A DNA stretch of 64,000 nt from Bryobacterales bacterium. GTDB lineage: Bacteria > Acidobacteriota > Terriglobia > Bryobacterales > Bryobacteraceae. This document shows, one piece after another, positions 18,780 through 27,991 of this stretch. Within the stretch, counting starts at the first letter, position 1; each line of letters opens with the position of its first letter. The position numbers were made by a program, and so were the translations under genes. The notes below the pieces were generated by a model. It searched no databases. It saw nothing but the letters and a program-made list of their open reading frames with translations, and had not been told where the DNA came from. Location of the stretch: positions 1 through 64,000 of the forward strand of contig JADJOP010000016.1 in the NCBI GenBank assembly GCA_016713735.1. The letters are read 5' to 3'.

Positions 18780-20129
18780 ATGACGCACGCATCCCGCAGA
18801 CGTTTTCTGCAATCCAGTGCAGCCGGTGCGGCCCTCTCAGCCGCCCTCCCCGCCCAAATGCAAAGACCGCCTTCGGCCAACGACAAACTCCAGGTCGCCC
18901 TCATCGGCTGCGGCGGCATGGGGCACGCCGACCTGCAATCCACCCTCGCCACCGGCCAGGTGGAAGTCGTCGCCGCCGCCGACGTCTATCAGGGGCGGCT
19001 CGACGCAATGAAGGAGAAGTACGGCCAGCAGGTCGTCACCTCGCGCGACTACCGCGAGGTGCTGGCGCGCCCCGACGTCGACTTCGTCATCGTGGGCACT
19101 CCCGACCACTGGCACCAGCGCATCTCCATCGACGCCATGAACGCCGGCAAGGACGTCTATGTCGAAAAGCCGATGGTGCAGCAGATCGGCGAGGGCAAGG
19201 CTCTCATCGAAGCCCAGCAACGCACCAAGCGCATCCTGCAGGTGGGCAGCCAGCGCGTAAGCTCCGTTGTCTATGCCAAGGCCGGTGAACTCGTCCGCGC
19301 CGGTTCTATCGGCAAGTTCAACATGATCGAAGCCTGGTGGGACCGCAACTCCGCCCTCGGCGCCTGGCAGTATTCCATTCCTCACGACGCCACGCCGGAG
19401 AACATCGATTGGGATCGTTTCCTCGGCTCGGCCCCCAAGCGGCCCTTTGAAGCCATGCGCCTCTTCCGCTGGCGCAACTACCGCGACTACGGCACCGGCG
19501 TCACGGGCGATCTCTTTGTTCACCTCTTCAGCGGCATGCACGCCATCACCGGCGCCGTCGGGCCCACGCGCATCTACGCCACCGGCGGCCTGCGCTATTG
19601 GAAGGATGGCCGCGACGTGCCCGACATCATGGTCGGCCTCTTCGACTACCCCGAAACGAAAAACCACCCGGCCTTTAACCTCATCCTGCGCGTCAACTTC
19701 GTCGACGGCTCGGGCGGCAGCCATACCTTCCGCTTCATCGGCGACGAAGGCGTGCTCACGGTGAACCCCGGCGACGTCACGCTCGCCCGCCAGCCCAAGG
19801 AAACCGAACCTGGCTACACCATCGGCACCTTTGCCCAGGCTACGCAGGAAAAGTTCCTCGCCGAATACCGCAAGCAGTATCCGCCGCGGCGCGTCACCGC
19901 CGACGCCATGCGCCCCAAGCAGATGGAGCGCTATCCGCAGCCGCCCGGCTACAGCGACCACCGCCATCACCACGAAATCTTCGTCAACGCCGTTCGCACG
20001 CGCACGCCCGTGGTGGAAGACGCCGTGTTCGGCTTCCGCGCCGCCGGCCCGGCGCTGCTGTGCAACCAGAGCTATTTCGACAAGAAGATCATCAATTGGG
20101 ACCCGGTGAAGATGGAGATCGTGGGGTAG
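18780..20129 (+). CDS. Gfo/Idh/MocA-family oxidoreductase with Tat signal
   Basis: A 449-residue protein. The N-terminus has a twin-arginine signal (Ser-Arg-Arg-Arg-Phe-Leu-Gln at residues 5-11, then an Ala-rich hydrophobic stretch), which predicts export of a folded NAD(P)-bound enzyme to the periplasm. The Rossmann motif Gly-Cys-Gly-Gly-Met-Gly is at about 41-46 and the family Glu-Lys-Pro motif is near 124-126. The C-terminal alpha/beta domain includes an Arg-Trp-Arg-Asn-Tyr segment. The substrate is unknown; the family acts on sugars and cyclitols. It is followed 9 bases later by a close paralogue lacking the signal. Confidence 0.9.
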   Translation: MTHASRRRFLQSSAAGAALSAALPAQMQRPPSANDKLQVALIGCGGMGHADLQSTLATGQVEVVAAADVYQGRLDAMKEKYGQQVVTSRDYREVLARPDVDFVIVGTPDHWHQRISIDAMNAGKDVYVEKPMVQQIGEGKALIEAQQRTKRILQVGSQRVSSVVYAKAGELVRAGSIGKFNMIEAWWDRNSALGAWQYSIPHDATPENIDWDRFLGSAPKRPFEAMRLFRWRNYRDYGTGVTGDLFVHLFSGMHAITGAVGPTRIYATGGLRYWKDGRDVPDIMVGLFDYPETKNHPAFNLILRVNFVDGSGGSHTFRFIGDEGVLTVNPGDVTLARQPKETEPGYTIGTFAQATQEKFLAEYRKQYPPRRVTADAMRPKQMERYPQPPGYSDHRHHHEIFVNAVRTRTPVVEDAVFGFRAAGPALLCNQSYFDKKIINWDPVKMEIVG

Positions 20130-20138
20130 GGAAGCGCC

Positions 20139-21410
20139 ATGGCACAATCAGCAAACGACAAAATCCAATTCGCCCTCATCGGCTCCGGCGGTATGGGCAT
20201 GGGCGATGCCCGCAATGCGATCGACCACGGCGGGGCCCAGATCGTCGCCGCCGCCGATCTCTACAACGGCCGCCTCACGCGCATGAAAGAGAGCTTCGGC
20301 TCGCACGTCTTCACCACGCGCGACTACCGCGAGGTGCTCGCCCGCAAGGATGTCGACGCCGTCATCATCGCCACGCCGGATCACTACCACTCGCGCATTT
20401 CCATCGATGCCATGAACGCCGGCAAGGACGTCTATTGCCAGAAGCCTATGGTGCAGAAGATCGCCCAGGGCTATGACGTCATCGCCACGCAGAAGAAGAC
20501 GGGGCGCATCTTCATGGTCGGCAGCCAGTATGTGAGTTCGCAGACCTACCACAAGGCCAAACAGCTTCTCGCCTCCGGGGCGATCGGCGAATTGAACATG
20601 GTCGAGTCGTGGCTCGACCGCAACTCCGCCATCGGCGCCTGGCAGTATTCGATCCCCCCCGATGCCTCGCCCGAGACTGTCGATTGGGACCGCTACCTCG
20701 GCGGCATCGCCCCCAAGCGCCCCTTCGATGCCATGCGCTTCTTCCGCTGGCGCAACTACCAGGACTACGGCACCGGTCTCGCCGGCGACCTCTACATCCA
20801 CCTGCTCAGCGGTCTCCACTTCGCCGTCAACTCGCTCGGCCCCGTGCGCGTCTACTCCACCGGCGGCACCCGCTACTGGAAGGATGGCCGCGATGTGCCC
20901 GACGTCAACCTCGCCCTGCTCGACTATCCGAAGACCGATGCGCATCCCGAGTTCACACTCACGCTCAAGGTCAACTTCGCCAGCGGCGGGCAACTGGAGA
21001 GCTTTGGCACGCGGCTGATTGGCAGCGAAGGCGTGATCGAGATCGGCTACACGACCGTGAGTCTGCGCCGCCGCCCGCGTGAGACCGAACCGGGTTTCAC
21101 CATCGACACTTTCACCAAGGCCACGCAGGCGAAGTACATCGCCGACTACCGCAAGAAGTATCCCGCCGCGGCCCCCAGCGCCGCCGGCCTGCGGCAGGAC
21201 AAGGAAGACGTCTACAACGCCGGCTCGGGCTACAGCGCCCACCACGATCATCACCGCGCGTTCTGGAACGCCGTGCGCACCCGCACGCCTCACTTGGAAG
21301 ACGCTGTGTTCGGTATGCGCGCCGCCGCCCCGGCCCTGCTCTCCAATCAGAGCCTCTACGAGAACCGCCTGCTTACGTGGGATCCGGTGTCGATGAAGGT
21401 GACGTCGTAG
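20139..21410 (+). CDS. Gfo/Idh/MocA-family oxidoreductase, cytoplasmic paralogue
   Basis: This 423-residue protein aligns by eye along its length with the upstream gene: the same Gly-Gly-Met-Gly dinucleotide motif at about 17-20, the same Lys-Pro motif near 100 and the same Arg-Trp-Arg-Asn-Tyr block. It begins Met-Ala-Gln-Ser-Ala-Asn-Asp-Lys, exactly where the mature part of the upstream protein begins, so only the signal peptide is missing. It is probably a tandem duplicate in one operon. Its 3' end overlaps the convergent membrane-protein gene by 38 bases. The Glu-Lys-Pro of the paralogue is Gln-Lys-Pro here. Confidence 0.88.
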   Translation: MAQSANDKIQFALIGSGGMGMGDARNAIDHGGAQIVAAADLYNGRLTRMKESFGSHVFTTRDYREVLARKDVDAVIIATPDHYHSRISIDAMNAGKDVYCQKPMVQKIAQGYDVIATQKKTGRIFMVGSQYVSSQTYHKAKQLLASGAIGELNMVESWLDRNSAIGAWQYSIPPDASPETVDWDRYLGGIAPKRPFDAMRFFRWRNYQDYGTGLAGDLYIHLLSGLHFAVNSLGPVRVYSTGGTRYWKDGRDVPDVNLALLDYPKTDAHPEFTLTLKVNFASGGQLESFGTRLIGSEGVIEIGYTTVSLRRRPRETEPGFTIDTFTKATQAKYIADYRKKYPAAAPSAAGLRQDKEDVYNAGSGYSAHHDHHRAFWNAVRTRTPHLEDAVFGMRAAAPALLSNQSLYENRLLTWDPVSMKVTS

Positions 21411-22011
21411 CGGCCCGCGCCCGGTGGCGCGCAATCACGATCATGAGCGCTGATCCCAACAGCGCGGGAACCATCATCAGCCAGTCGGCGCGGATGTTGG
21501 TGTGCTTCGGCACACCGGTCTCATAGGCCAACCCCGCCGCAAGCCCGGCCAGCACACCCCAAGCGCCGATGCCCGGTTTGCGAAAGATGATCGCCGTCAG
21601 CCCCGCCAGCGGAGCGCCGATGATGGCGATGATGAGCAGCGGAAACTGCACCAGCCTCGTGCGCGGTCCCATCGCCATCTTCGTTCGCACATAGCGCACG
21701 TTCTCATCGTTGGCCTCATACGTATGGAGAGGCAGCAGAATGCGTCCGCTATCGCGTGAACGCGCGTAGAAGAGCAGCAGCCGGTCGCCGCGCCGGGCAG
21801 GGAAGCCGCCCAGCGAGGCTTGCCAGGCGCCCTCGATACGATCGCCACGCACGGCTTCGACGACCTCCACGGCCGTCCACCCGGGAGCTTGTCCCGGTCC
21901 CGCCACTTCCACGATGACGATGGGAAACCAGCCGTCCCCGAGCGGCGCTCTCTCCAAGGGCACGGCATAGGCCGCCAGGGTGAACGCGAAAAGTGCGGTG
22001 AGCAGGCGCAA
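21373..22011 (-). CDS. Hypothetical membrane protein
   Basis: A 212-residue protein with an N-terminal signal-like segment (residues 1-17). A soluble domain of about 90 residues follows, with Gly-Asp-Arg-Leu-Leu-Leu-Phe-Tyr, then three C-terminal hydrophobic helices (about 120-140, 150-165 and 177-195). It starts 9 bases after sdhB and is probably co-transcribed with the sdh operon. Its 3' end overlaps the convergent oxidoreductase gene by 38 bases. Family not recognised. The Ser/Pro/Thr-rich tail lies in the overlap. Confidence 0.65.
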   Translation of the reverse strand: MRLLTALFAFTLAAYAVPLERAPLGDGWFPIVIVEVAGPGQAPGWTAVEVVEAVRGDRIEGAWQASLGGFPARRGDRLLLFYARSRDSGRILLPLHTYEANDENVRYVRTKMAMGPRTRLVQFPLLIIAIIGAPLAGLTAIIFRKPGIGAWGVLAGLAAGLAYETGVPKHTNIRADWLMMVPALLGSALMIVIARHRARAATTSPSSTPDPT

Positions 22012-22020
22012 CGTGAGGCC

Positions 22021-22794
22021 TCAGCCCGCGCTGCCCGCCTCAGCGTTGGGCCGGGCCGAAAAGGCGCCGTTCATATAGTCGCGATGCATGCGGGCAATGT
22101 TCTCAATGGAGATGCGCTTCGGGCACACGGCCTCGCATTCACCGATGTTGCCGCAGGCGCCGAACTCCTCGATGGTCATCTGCTGGACCATGTTGAGTGC
22201 GCGCTCATACCGCTCCGGCTGGCCTTGCGGCAGCAGGCCGAGGTGCGAGATCTTTGCCGAGGTGAACAGCGACGCCGATGCGTTCGGGCAAGCCGCCACA
22301 CACGCTCCGCAACCGATGCACTGGGCCGCATCCATGGAGCGGTCCGAGTCTTCCTTGGGCACGGGAATGGCGTTGCCATCGGGTGCCGAACCGGCCGGCA
22401 CACTGATGTAGCCGCCGGCGGCGATGATGCGGTCAAATGCGCCGCGATCGACAATCAGGTCCTTCATCACGGGAAATGCCTTGGCGCGCCACGGCTCAAG
22501 GTAGAGCTCATCGCCATCCTTGAAATGGCGCATGTGAAGCTGGCACACCGTGGTCCCCGGCATCGGGCCGTGGGCCACGCCATTGATCACGATGCCGCAG
22601 GAGCCGCAGATGCCCTCGCGGCAGTCATGCTCAAAGGCCACCGGATCTTCGCCCTTTGTCGTCAGGTCTTCGTTCAGCACGTCGAGCATTTCCAGGAAGC
22701 TCATGTGCTCGCTCACATTCGGGCATTCATAGCGCACCAGCTTGCCCTGCGCGTTGCGGTCTTTCTGCCGCCAGACATGCAAAGTGATCTTCAT
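22021..22794 (-). CDS. sdhB: Succinate dehydrogenase / fumarate reductase iron-sulfur subunit
   Basis: This 257-residue protein has the plant-type [2Fe-2S] ligands as Cys-Arg-Glu-Gly-Ile-Cys-Gly-Ser-Cys-Gly (about 58-67) with a later Cys near 83. The ferredoxin-type motifs are Cys-Ile-Gly-Cys-Gly-Ala-Cys-Val-Ala-Ala-Cys-Pro and a second Cys-Gly-x5-Cys-x3-Cys-Pro, which hold the [3Fe-4S]/[4Fe-4S] clusters. It carries electrons from the SdhA flavin to the SdhC quinone site. It is the last of the sdhC-sdhA-sdhB set, 17 bases after sdhA. Confidence 0.95.
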   Translation of the reverse strand: MKITLHVWRQKDRNAQGKLVRYECPNVSEHMSFLEMLDVLNEDLTTKGEDPVAFEHDCREGICGSCGIVINGVAHGPMPGTTVCQLHMRHFKDGDELYLEPWRAKAFPVMKDLIVDRGAFDRIIAAGGYISVPAGSAPDGNAIPVPKEDSDRSMDAAQCIGCGACVAACPNASASLFTSAKISHLGLLPQGQPERYERALNMVQQMTIEEFGACGNIGECEAVCPKRISIENIARMHRDYMNGAFSARPNAEAGSAG

Positions 22795-22811
22795 CTCGTT
22801 TCGGGCTCCCT

Positions 22812-24725
22812 CTACTTGTAGCTGCGCTGGCTGGGGTGGACGTATTCGAACTCGAGCGGCTCCACAAGGCGCTCCGGCGTCTTACCCTCGCCCTGATAGA
22901 GCCAGGCGGCGGCGTGGGAAAAGTTTTCATCGTCGCGCTGCGCCTCGCCCTCAGGCGTCTGCCACTCCTCACGGAAGTGGCCGCCGCAGGACTCGCGCCG
23001 TTCCAGCGCGTCGCGGCACATTAACTCGCCCAACTCGATGAAGTCGGCCACGCGTCCGGCGCGTTCAAGCGATTGGTTGATCTCCTCATTCGAGCCGAGG
23101 ATGTTCACGTTCTTCCAATACTCCTCGCGCAACTCGGCGATCTTGCCCAAGGCAAACTGCAAACCCTTGTCCGTGCGCGCCATGCCGCAGTATTCCCACA
23201 TGTACTTGCCCAGCTCCTTATGGAAGCTGTCCACGGTGCGCTTGCCGCGGATGCCGAGCATCTTCTTGGTCAGGCTCTCGACATTGCCCAGGGCTTCACG
23301 CGCGGCCGCGTGCGACCCATCGGCCTTGGCAAGCTTGGTGTTGGCCAGATAATCGCCGATCGTATACGGCAGCACGAAGTAGCCGTCTGCCAGGCCCTGC
23401 ATCAGGGCGCTCGCGCCAAGCCGGTTGGCGCCGTGATCGGAGAAGTTCGCCTCGCCGATTACGAACAGGCCGGGGATCGTCGACTGCAGCCGGTAATCCA
23501 CCCACAGACCGCCCATCGTGTAGTGCACGGCCGGGTAGATGCGCATCGGGACTGTGTACGGATCTTCGCCCGTGATGCGGTCATACATCTCAAAGAGATT
23601 GCCGTAGCGTTCGCGAATCATGCTCGCGCCCAGGCGCCGGATCGAGTCGGCGAAATCGAGGTAGACGCCGTAGCCGCCCGGCCCCACGCCGCGGCCTTCG
23701 TCGCACACCATCTTGGCGTTGCGCGAAGCCACGTCGCGCGGCACAAGGTTGCCGAAACTCGGGTAGCGGCGTTCGAGAAAATAGTCGCGCTCGGCTTCGG
23801 GAATCTGATTCGCGGGCCGCGTATCGCCTTTCTTGAGAGGCACCCAGATGCGGCCGTCGTTGCGCAGTGATTCCGACATCAGCGTCAGCTTCGACTGATA
23901 ATCGCCTGACACCGGAATGCAGGTGGGGTGAATCTGCGTGAAGCACGGATTGCCGAAGGCCGCCCCCCGCTTGTAGGCGCGCCAGATGGCCGTGGCGTTG
24001 GAGTTCTTCGCGTTCGTCGAAAGATAAAAGACGTTGCCGTAGCCGCCCGTGCCGAGCACGACAGCGTCGGCGATGGTCACCTCGAGCTTGCCCGTGGCCA
24101 TGTCGCGCGTCACAATACCGCGGGCCACGCCGTCGATGACGATCAGGTCGAGCATCTCGCGCCGGGTGAACATCTTCACTGAACCCGCGTCAATCTGCCG
24201 TTCCAGCGCCTGGTAGGCGCCGAGCAGAAGCTGCTGGCCCGTCTGTCCTCGCGCATAAAAAGTGCGCGACACCTGCGCGCCGCCGAAGCTGCGGTTGGAC
24301 AGCGTGCCGCCATACTCGCGGGCAAAGGGAACGCCCTGCGCGACGCACTGGTCGATGATGCTCACGCTGATCTGCGCCAGCCGGTAGACGTTGGCCTCGC
24401 GCGCGCGAAAATCACCGCCCTTCACCGTGTCATAGAAGAGGCGGTAGATGGAGTCGCCGTCGTTGCAGTAGTTCTTGGCGGCATTGATGCCGCCCTGCGC
24501 AGCGATGGAGTGTGCGCGGCGCGGCGAATCGTGATGCGAAAAGCAGAGCACGTTGTAGCCGAGCTCACCAAGCGTGGCCGCGGCGGCTCCGCCGGCCAGC
24601 CCGGTGCCGACCACGATCACAGAGTACTTCCGCTTGTTGGCCGGATTCACCAGCTTCATGTCGAAGCGGCAGGTGTCCCATTTCTTCTCGATGGGGCCTG
24701 ATGGGATGCGGGATTCGAGCTTCAT
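22812..24725 (-). CDS. sdhA: Succinate dehydrogenase / fumarate reductase flavoprotein subunit
   Basis: 637 residues from the ATG at 24725; an in-frame upstream extension overlaps sdhC and is not expected in the family. The FAD-binding Gly-Thr-Gly-Leu-Ala-Gly-Gly is at about 40-46. His-Ser-Ile-Ala-Ala-Gln-Gly-Gly is the covalent-FAD histidine region. His-Pro-Thr-Cys-Ile-Pro lies near the dicarboxylate site and a Gly-Gly-Leu-Trp-Val-Asp motif is present. It oxidises succinate to fumarate. It resembles the longer B-type enzymes that pair with a single five-helix cytochrome b subunit, which matches the upstream sdhC. Confidence 0.95.
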   Translation of the reverse strand: MKLESRIPSGPIEKKWDTCRFDMKLVNPANKRKYSVIVVGTGLAGGAAAATLGELGYNVLCFSHHDSPRRAHSIAAQGGINAAKNYCNDGDSIYRLFYDTVKGGDFRAREANVYRLAQISVSIIDQCVAQGVPFAREYGGTLSNRSFGGAQVSRTFYARGQTGQQLLLGAYQALERQIDAGSVKMFTRREMLDLIVIDGVARGIVTRDMATGKLEVTIADAVVLGTGGYGNVFYLSTNAKNSNATAIWRAYKRGAAFGNPCFTQIHPTCIPVSGDYQSKLTLMSESLRNDGRIWVPLKKGDTRPANQIPEAERDYFLERRYPSFGNLVPRDVASRNAKMVCDEGRGVGPGGYGVYLDFADSIRRLGASMIRERYGNLFEMYDRITGEDPYTVPMRIYPAVHYTMGGLWVDYRLQSTIPGLFVIGEANFSDHGANRLGASALMQGLADGYFVLPYTIGDYLANTKLAKADGSHAAAREALGNVESLTKKMLGIRGKRTVDSFHKELGKYMWEYCGMARTDKGLQFALGKIAELREEYWKNVNILGSNEEINQSLERAGRVADFIELGELMCRDALERRESCGGHFREEWQTPEGEAQRDDENFSHAAAWLYQGEGKTPERLVEPLEFEYVHPSQRSYK

Positions 24726-24742
24726 GGTTAGGGATGCCTCGT

Positions 24743-25474
24743 CTATTTCACAACTCCCGCCAGTACGGCGAGCGGGATGGCGCAGTTGCCGATCAACAAC
24801 GCGTAGGACGCGGTGCGCGCCACTGTGCGGATCAGCGGCGTATAGCGCGGGTGGTTGAGGCCCAGGGATTGGAACAGGCTCCATGCGCCGTGGTTGATGT
24901 GGAGCATGAGCAGAATCATGGCGATGATGTAGAACAGTGAAACGAGCGGGTTGGAAAAGCCCGCCACCACGTTCTCATACGGCGCCGGAATGTGGCGCGC
25001 CGCATCCTGATAGAGGAAGTTCGGATGGGCCGCGCCGAGGGTGAAATGCAGCAGGTGGTAGACGATGAAGAAGCCCAGGATCGGTCCGCTCCACCACATC
25101 GTGCGTGAGGCGTAGCTCGATGTGACCGGGCTCACCTTCGCGTACTTGGTGGGCCGGGCATCGCTGTTCATCTTGATCAACTGCAGCGCGGCGATGATGT
25201 GCAGCGCCACGGCGCCGAGCAACACCGTCCGCGCGCCGTAGAGCAGCGGCGGCGTCTCGTGTAGCTTCATGCCGTAGGCGTTCATCACCTCCGGGCCGAG
25301 GAAGATCTGCAAATTCCCCAGCATGTGGCCGATGACAAAGCCGAAGCCGATGAGGCCCGTCACGGCCATCACCGCCTTCTTGCCCACAGGCGATTGATAA
25401 AAGAGAAAGAGTCTGCTCCCGTCCCCGGCGGCCTTGGCGCCGGCGGCCGGTTGTGCCGCGCTTCCCACACTCAT
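24743..25474 (-). CDS. sdhC: Succinate dehydrogenase cytochrome b558 subunit (single-anchor type)
   Basis: A 243-residue protein with five hydrophobic helices and conserved histidines in helices (Gly-His-Met-Leu-Gly-Asn, Leu-His-Ile-Ile-Ala, Tyr-His-Leu-Leu-His-Phe-Thr and Ile-Asn-His-Gly) suited to two b hemes. This is the Bacillus/epsilon-proteobacterial type of anchor that needs no SdhD, and none is present. It is first in the operon. Upstream a ribosome-binding site GGAAAGG lies about 10 bases before the ATG. Confidence 0.93.
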   Translation of the reverse strand: MSVGSAAQPAAGAKAAGDGSRLFLFYQSPVGKKAVMAVTGLIGFGFVIGHMLGNLQIFLGPEVMNAYGMKLHETPPLLYGARTVLLGAVALHIIAALQLIKMNSDARPTKYAKVSPVTSSYASRTMWWSGPILGFFIVYHLLHFTLGAAHPNFLYQDAARHIPAPYENVVAGFSNPLVSLFYIIAMILLMLHINHGAWSLFQSLGLNHPRYTPLIRTVARTASYALLIGNCAIPLAVLAGVVK

Positions 25475-25540
25475 GCTGATGATTCCCTTTCCAGGTAAGG
25501 CTTAACCTTTTATGATACTCATCCGCGCCCGGCGCGCCGC

Positions 25541-26320
25541 TCAGCGCTGGGCCAGCGAACGCATCATGCCGATGCCGTCGGCGAGCGCACGGCCATACAC
25601 GGCGGCGTCGGCGCCATAGGAGATGACGTTGTAGCCCGCCGCAATCCAGGCCTCGGCCTGCTCGCGCGTCCCCGGCTGAATGCCCGCCAGCTTGCCATGC
25701 TTTCGCGCCGTTTGCGGCACCAGGTGCAGCGCTTCGAGGAACCGCGCATCGTGAAACTGCCCCGGAATCCCCATCGACTGCGAAAGGTCAAAATGGCCCA
25801 CCCATAAAATGTCGATGCCCGGCGTGGCGGCGATGGCATCCAAATTTTCAATACCGGTGGTCGATTCAATCTGCGCAATGATCGTCGTGTTGCGGTTCAC
25901 CAGGTCAAAGTACGCCGCCGGGTCGGCGCCCTTCCAATCGGTGTGCGCCGTGCCGATGCCCACCCCGCGCTTGCCATGCGGAGCGAACTTCACGGCGTCC
26001 ACCAGCGCCTTGGCCTGCTCGGCCGTCTCCACGTTCGGGTTCATCACGCCCAGCGCTCCGGCATCCATCACACGCGCGATGAAATGATACAGCGTCTGCG
26101 GAATGCGCACGAACGGCGCCACGTCAGTGGCCTTGAACCAGCCGATGAGGTTCGCCACCGTCTCGTTGTCAAAGCCCGAGTGCTCCATGTCGATGAGCAC
26201 GAAGTCGGCCCCGGCATTGGCCACCAGGTGGGCCACGCCGCGCGAGTGAAATTCCCAAACCATGTGGCCGACGGGCACGCGCCCCTCGGCCACCACCTGC
26301 TGCAATCGATTGGGCTTCAT
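25541..26320 (-). CDS. HpcH/HpaI-type aldolase
   Basis: 259 residues from the ATG at 26320 (Met-Lys-Pro-Asn-Arg); the frame is open further upstream but would overlap the preceding gene. It is a TIM-barrel aldolase with Phe-Val-Leu-Ile-Asp-Met-Glu-His-Ser-Gly (about 46-55). The metal ligands are Glu in Gln-Ile-Glu-Ser-Thr-Thr-Gly and Asp in Gly-His-Phe-Asp-Leu-Ser-Gln. Known: the family performs retro-aldol cleavage of 2-keto-3-deoxy acids to pyruvate plus an aldehyde. It lies 11 bases after a Gfo/Idh dehydrogenase, suggesting a two-step sugar-acid route; the substrate is unknown. Confidence 0.88.
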   Translation of the reverse strand: MKPNRLQQVVAEGRVPVGHMVWEFHSRGVAHLVANAGADFVLIDMEHSGFDNETVANLIGWFKATDVAPFVRIPQTLYHFIARVMDAGALGVMNPNVETAEQAKALVDAVKFAPHGKRGVGIGTAHTDWKGADPAAYFDLVNRNTTIIAQIESTTGIENLDAIAATPGIDILWVGHFDLSQSMGIPGQFHDARFLEALHLVPQTARKHGKLAGIQPGTREQAEAWIAAGYNVISYGADAAVYGRALADGIGMMRSLAQR

Positions 26321-26331
26321 CGCGCGCCCGC

Positions 26332-27477
26332 TTAGCCGACCTTCACCCAGGCGCGCTTCTCGCCGCTCTCCATCACGGCTTCGATGCACTTCATGCCCCA
26401 GGCGCCGTCGGCAAACGTCGGGTAATCGATGGGCGCCGTGGGGTCGGCCACGCGACGGTAAAAGCGGCGGTAGAGCTGCTTATGCGCGTCATCATAGCCT
26501 TCGCTATGCCCGCCCGGCAGATCGGCGAAACTGGCTGCCGCCGGATGCATCAACGAGGGGTCTTTCACGATGAGCTGGTTCGGCGAATTGCGGTGGCCGA
26601 TCCACAGCTGGTCGGGCGACTCCTGGTTCCACATCACGCCGCACTTGGTGCCGAAGATCTCCACCTGGAATCGGTTCTTGCAGCCCGCCGACATCTGGCT
26701 CACCGTGTAGGCGCCGCGCGTGCGGTCACCCAGCCTCACCAGCACGCTGGCGAAATCCTCCGTCGTGATCGGGATCTCCTGGTAATCCTCGGGCCGCAGC
26801 ATCTTGCCGCTGAAGGTCTCCACTTCGCCCTTCGGCTTCTTGCGCGTCTTGTGGAAGATGGCCGTGTCCGCGCAGACCTCGGTTATGCGCTGGCCGGTGA
26901 GGTGTTGCACCATGTCCATCCAGTGCGAGCCGATGTCGCCCACCACGCGCGAACGGCCATTGTCGGCGGCCTCGATGCGCCAGTTGTAGTCGGTGTCGTA
27001 GAGCAGCCAGTCCTGCGAATAGGTGCCCTGCACGATCAGCACATCGCCCAGTTCGCCGGCGGCGATCATCTGGCGGATGTGCTGCACCACCGGGTAGTAG
27101 CGCAGGTTGTGGTTGACGGCGTTGGCGACCCCCGTCTGTTCGGCCACCTCTACCATCTCGGCCGCTTCGGCCGAAGTGATCGCCACCGGCTTCTCGCACA
27201 ACACCGCGCGCCCAGCCTTCATGGCGGCAATGGACATCGGCGCATGCAGCGCGTTCGGCGTCAGCACGTGCACGGCGTCGATCGTGGAATCGTTGATAAT
27301 CTCCATCCAATCCGACGTCACGCGCTCCACACCGAAAGACGTGCTCACCGCGGCGGCGTCGATGCCCGGGCCGACGGCGATGGCGGCCAGTTCCACATTG
27401 CCTAGCCGGCGAATGGCCTCGGCGTGCACCTTGCCCATGAATCCCGAGCCGATGATCGCGGTTCTCAATTTCTTCAT
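26332..27477 (-). CDS. Gfo/Idh/MocA-family oxidoreductase
   Basis: 381 residues from the ATG at 27477, which follows an AAAGGA ribosome-binding site; a longer open frame upstream has no family similarity. The Rossmann motif Gly-Ser-Gly-Phe-Met-Gly is at about 10-15, Glu-Lys-Pro-Val is near 96 and a catalytic-type Gly-Ser-His-Trp-Met-Asp is near 190. No signal peptide, so cytoplasmic. It forms an operon with the downstream aldolase gene and probably oxidises a sugar or cyclitol upstream of aldol cleavage. A Lys/Arg-rich tail ends the protein. Confidence 0.9.
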   Translation of the reverse strand: MKKLRTAIIGSGFMGKVHAEAIRRLGNVELAAIAVGPGIDAAAVSTSFGVERVTSDWMEIINDSTIDAVHVLTPNALHAPMSIAAMKAGRAVLCEKPVAITSAEAAEMVEVAEQTGVANAVNHNLRYYPVVQHIRQMIAAGELGDVLIVQGTYSQDWLLYDTDYNWRIEAADNGRSRVVGDIGSHWMDMVQHLTGQRITEVCADTAIFHKTRKKPKGEVETFSGKMLRPEDYQEIPITTEDFASVLVRLGDRTRGAYTVSQMSAGCKNRFQVEIFGTKCGVMWNQESPDQLWIGHRNSPNQLIVKDPSLMHPAAASFADLPGGHSEGYDDAHKQLYRRFYRRVADPTAPIDYPTFADGAWGMKCIEAVMESGEKRAWVKVG

Positions 27478-27651
27478 GATGTGTGTTCCTTTCGGAGGAA
27501 AGTTTGACTGCTTGGTCGGATGAAGGTCAGAGTGCCAATGTACCGCAATCCGCGGGTCGCGGCCAGAGGCGGCGCGCCCGGCGCTCTCCGCGGCCCGGCC
27601 TCCAAAACAAATCTGACAATTCGTGTTTACCATAAGAGGAAGGAGGACGGC

Positions 27652-27933
27652 ATGCGCATCCGGCTGCGCTTCGAACACGGCGCGCGGATCCAGTACCGGC
27701 AGGGCAAGAACCGCCGCGTGGCTCTGGCCGCGGCAAGTCTGCTCGCCCCGGCGGCGGTGGGCGCCTTCCTGCTCGCCATCTGGCGCCTGGCCGCCGACAT
27801 GCGCTACGCCGGCGAGTTCGCCATCCCCGAAGGCCTCTTCTCCCACTGGCACGTCTGGTTTGCCATCGCAGGGCTCCTCACGCTGGTCTGCATCCGCCTC
27901 AACCGCTATGGCAAGGGCGGCCCTCTGCTCTGA
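27652..27933 (+). CDS. Small two-span membrane protein
   Basis: 93 residues from an ATG preceded by AAGGAGG. The N-terminus is basic (about 20 residues, Arg-rich) and is followed by two hydrophobic helices (about 22-46 and 65-82) with an Asp-Met-Arg-Tyr/Glu-Gly loop between them. The strong ribosome-binding site supports this start over an upstream in-frame one at 27520. It lies 58 bases before the rhomboid gene. No family recognised. Confidence 0.65.
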   Translation: MRIRLRFEHGARIQYRQGKNRRVALAAASLLAPAAVGAFLLAIWRLAADMRYAGEFAIPEGLFSHWHVWFAIAGLLTLVCIRLNRYGKGGPLL

Positions 27934-27991
27934 ATCGAAGCGGCCCCAGCCGCGCCTCTGATACTCTGAAAAGCAGACGGCCACCAGCCTT

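Noticed and set aside
22812..24884. Longer sdhA reading from 24884
   Set aside because: The extra N-terminal residues overlap sdhC and do not resemble SdhA. The ATG at 24725 gives the family start.
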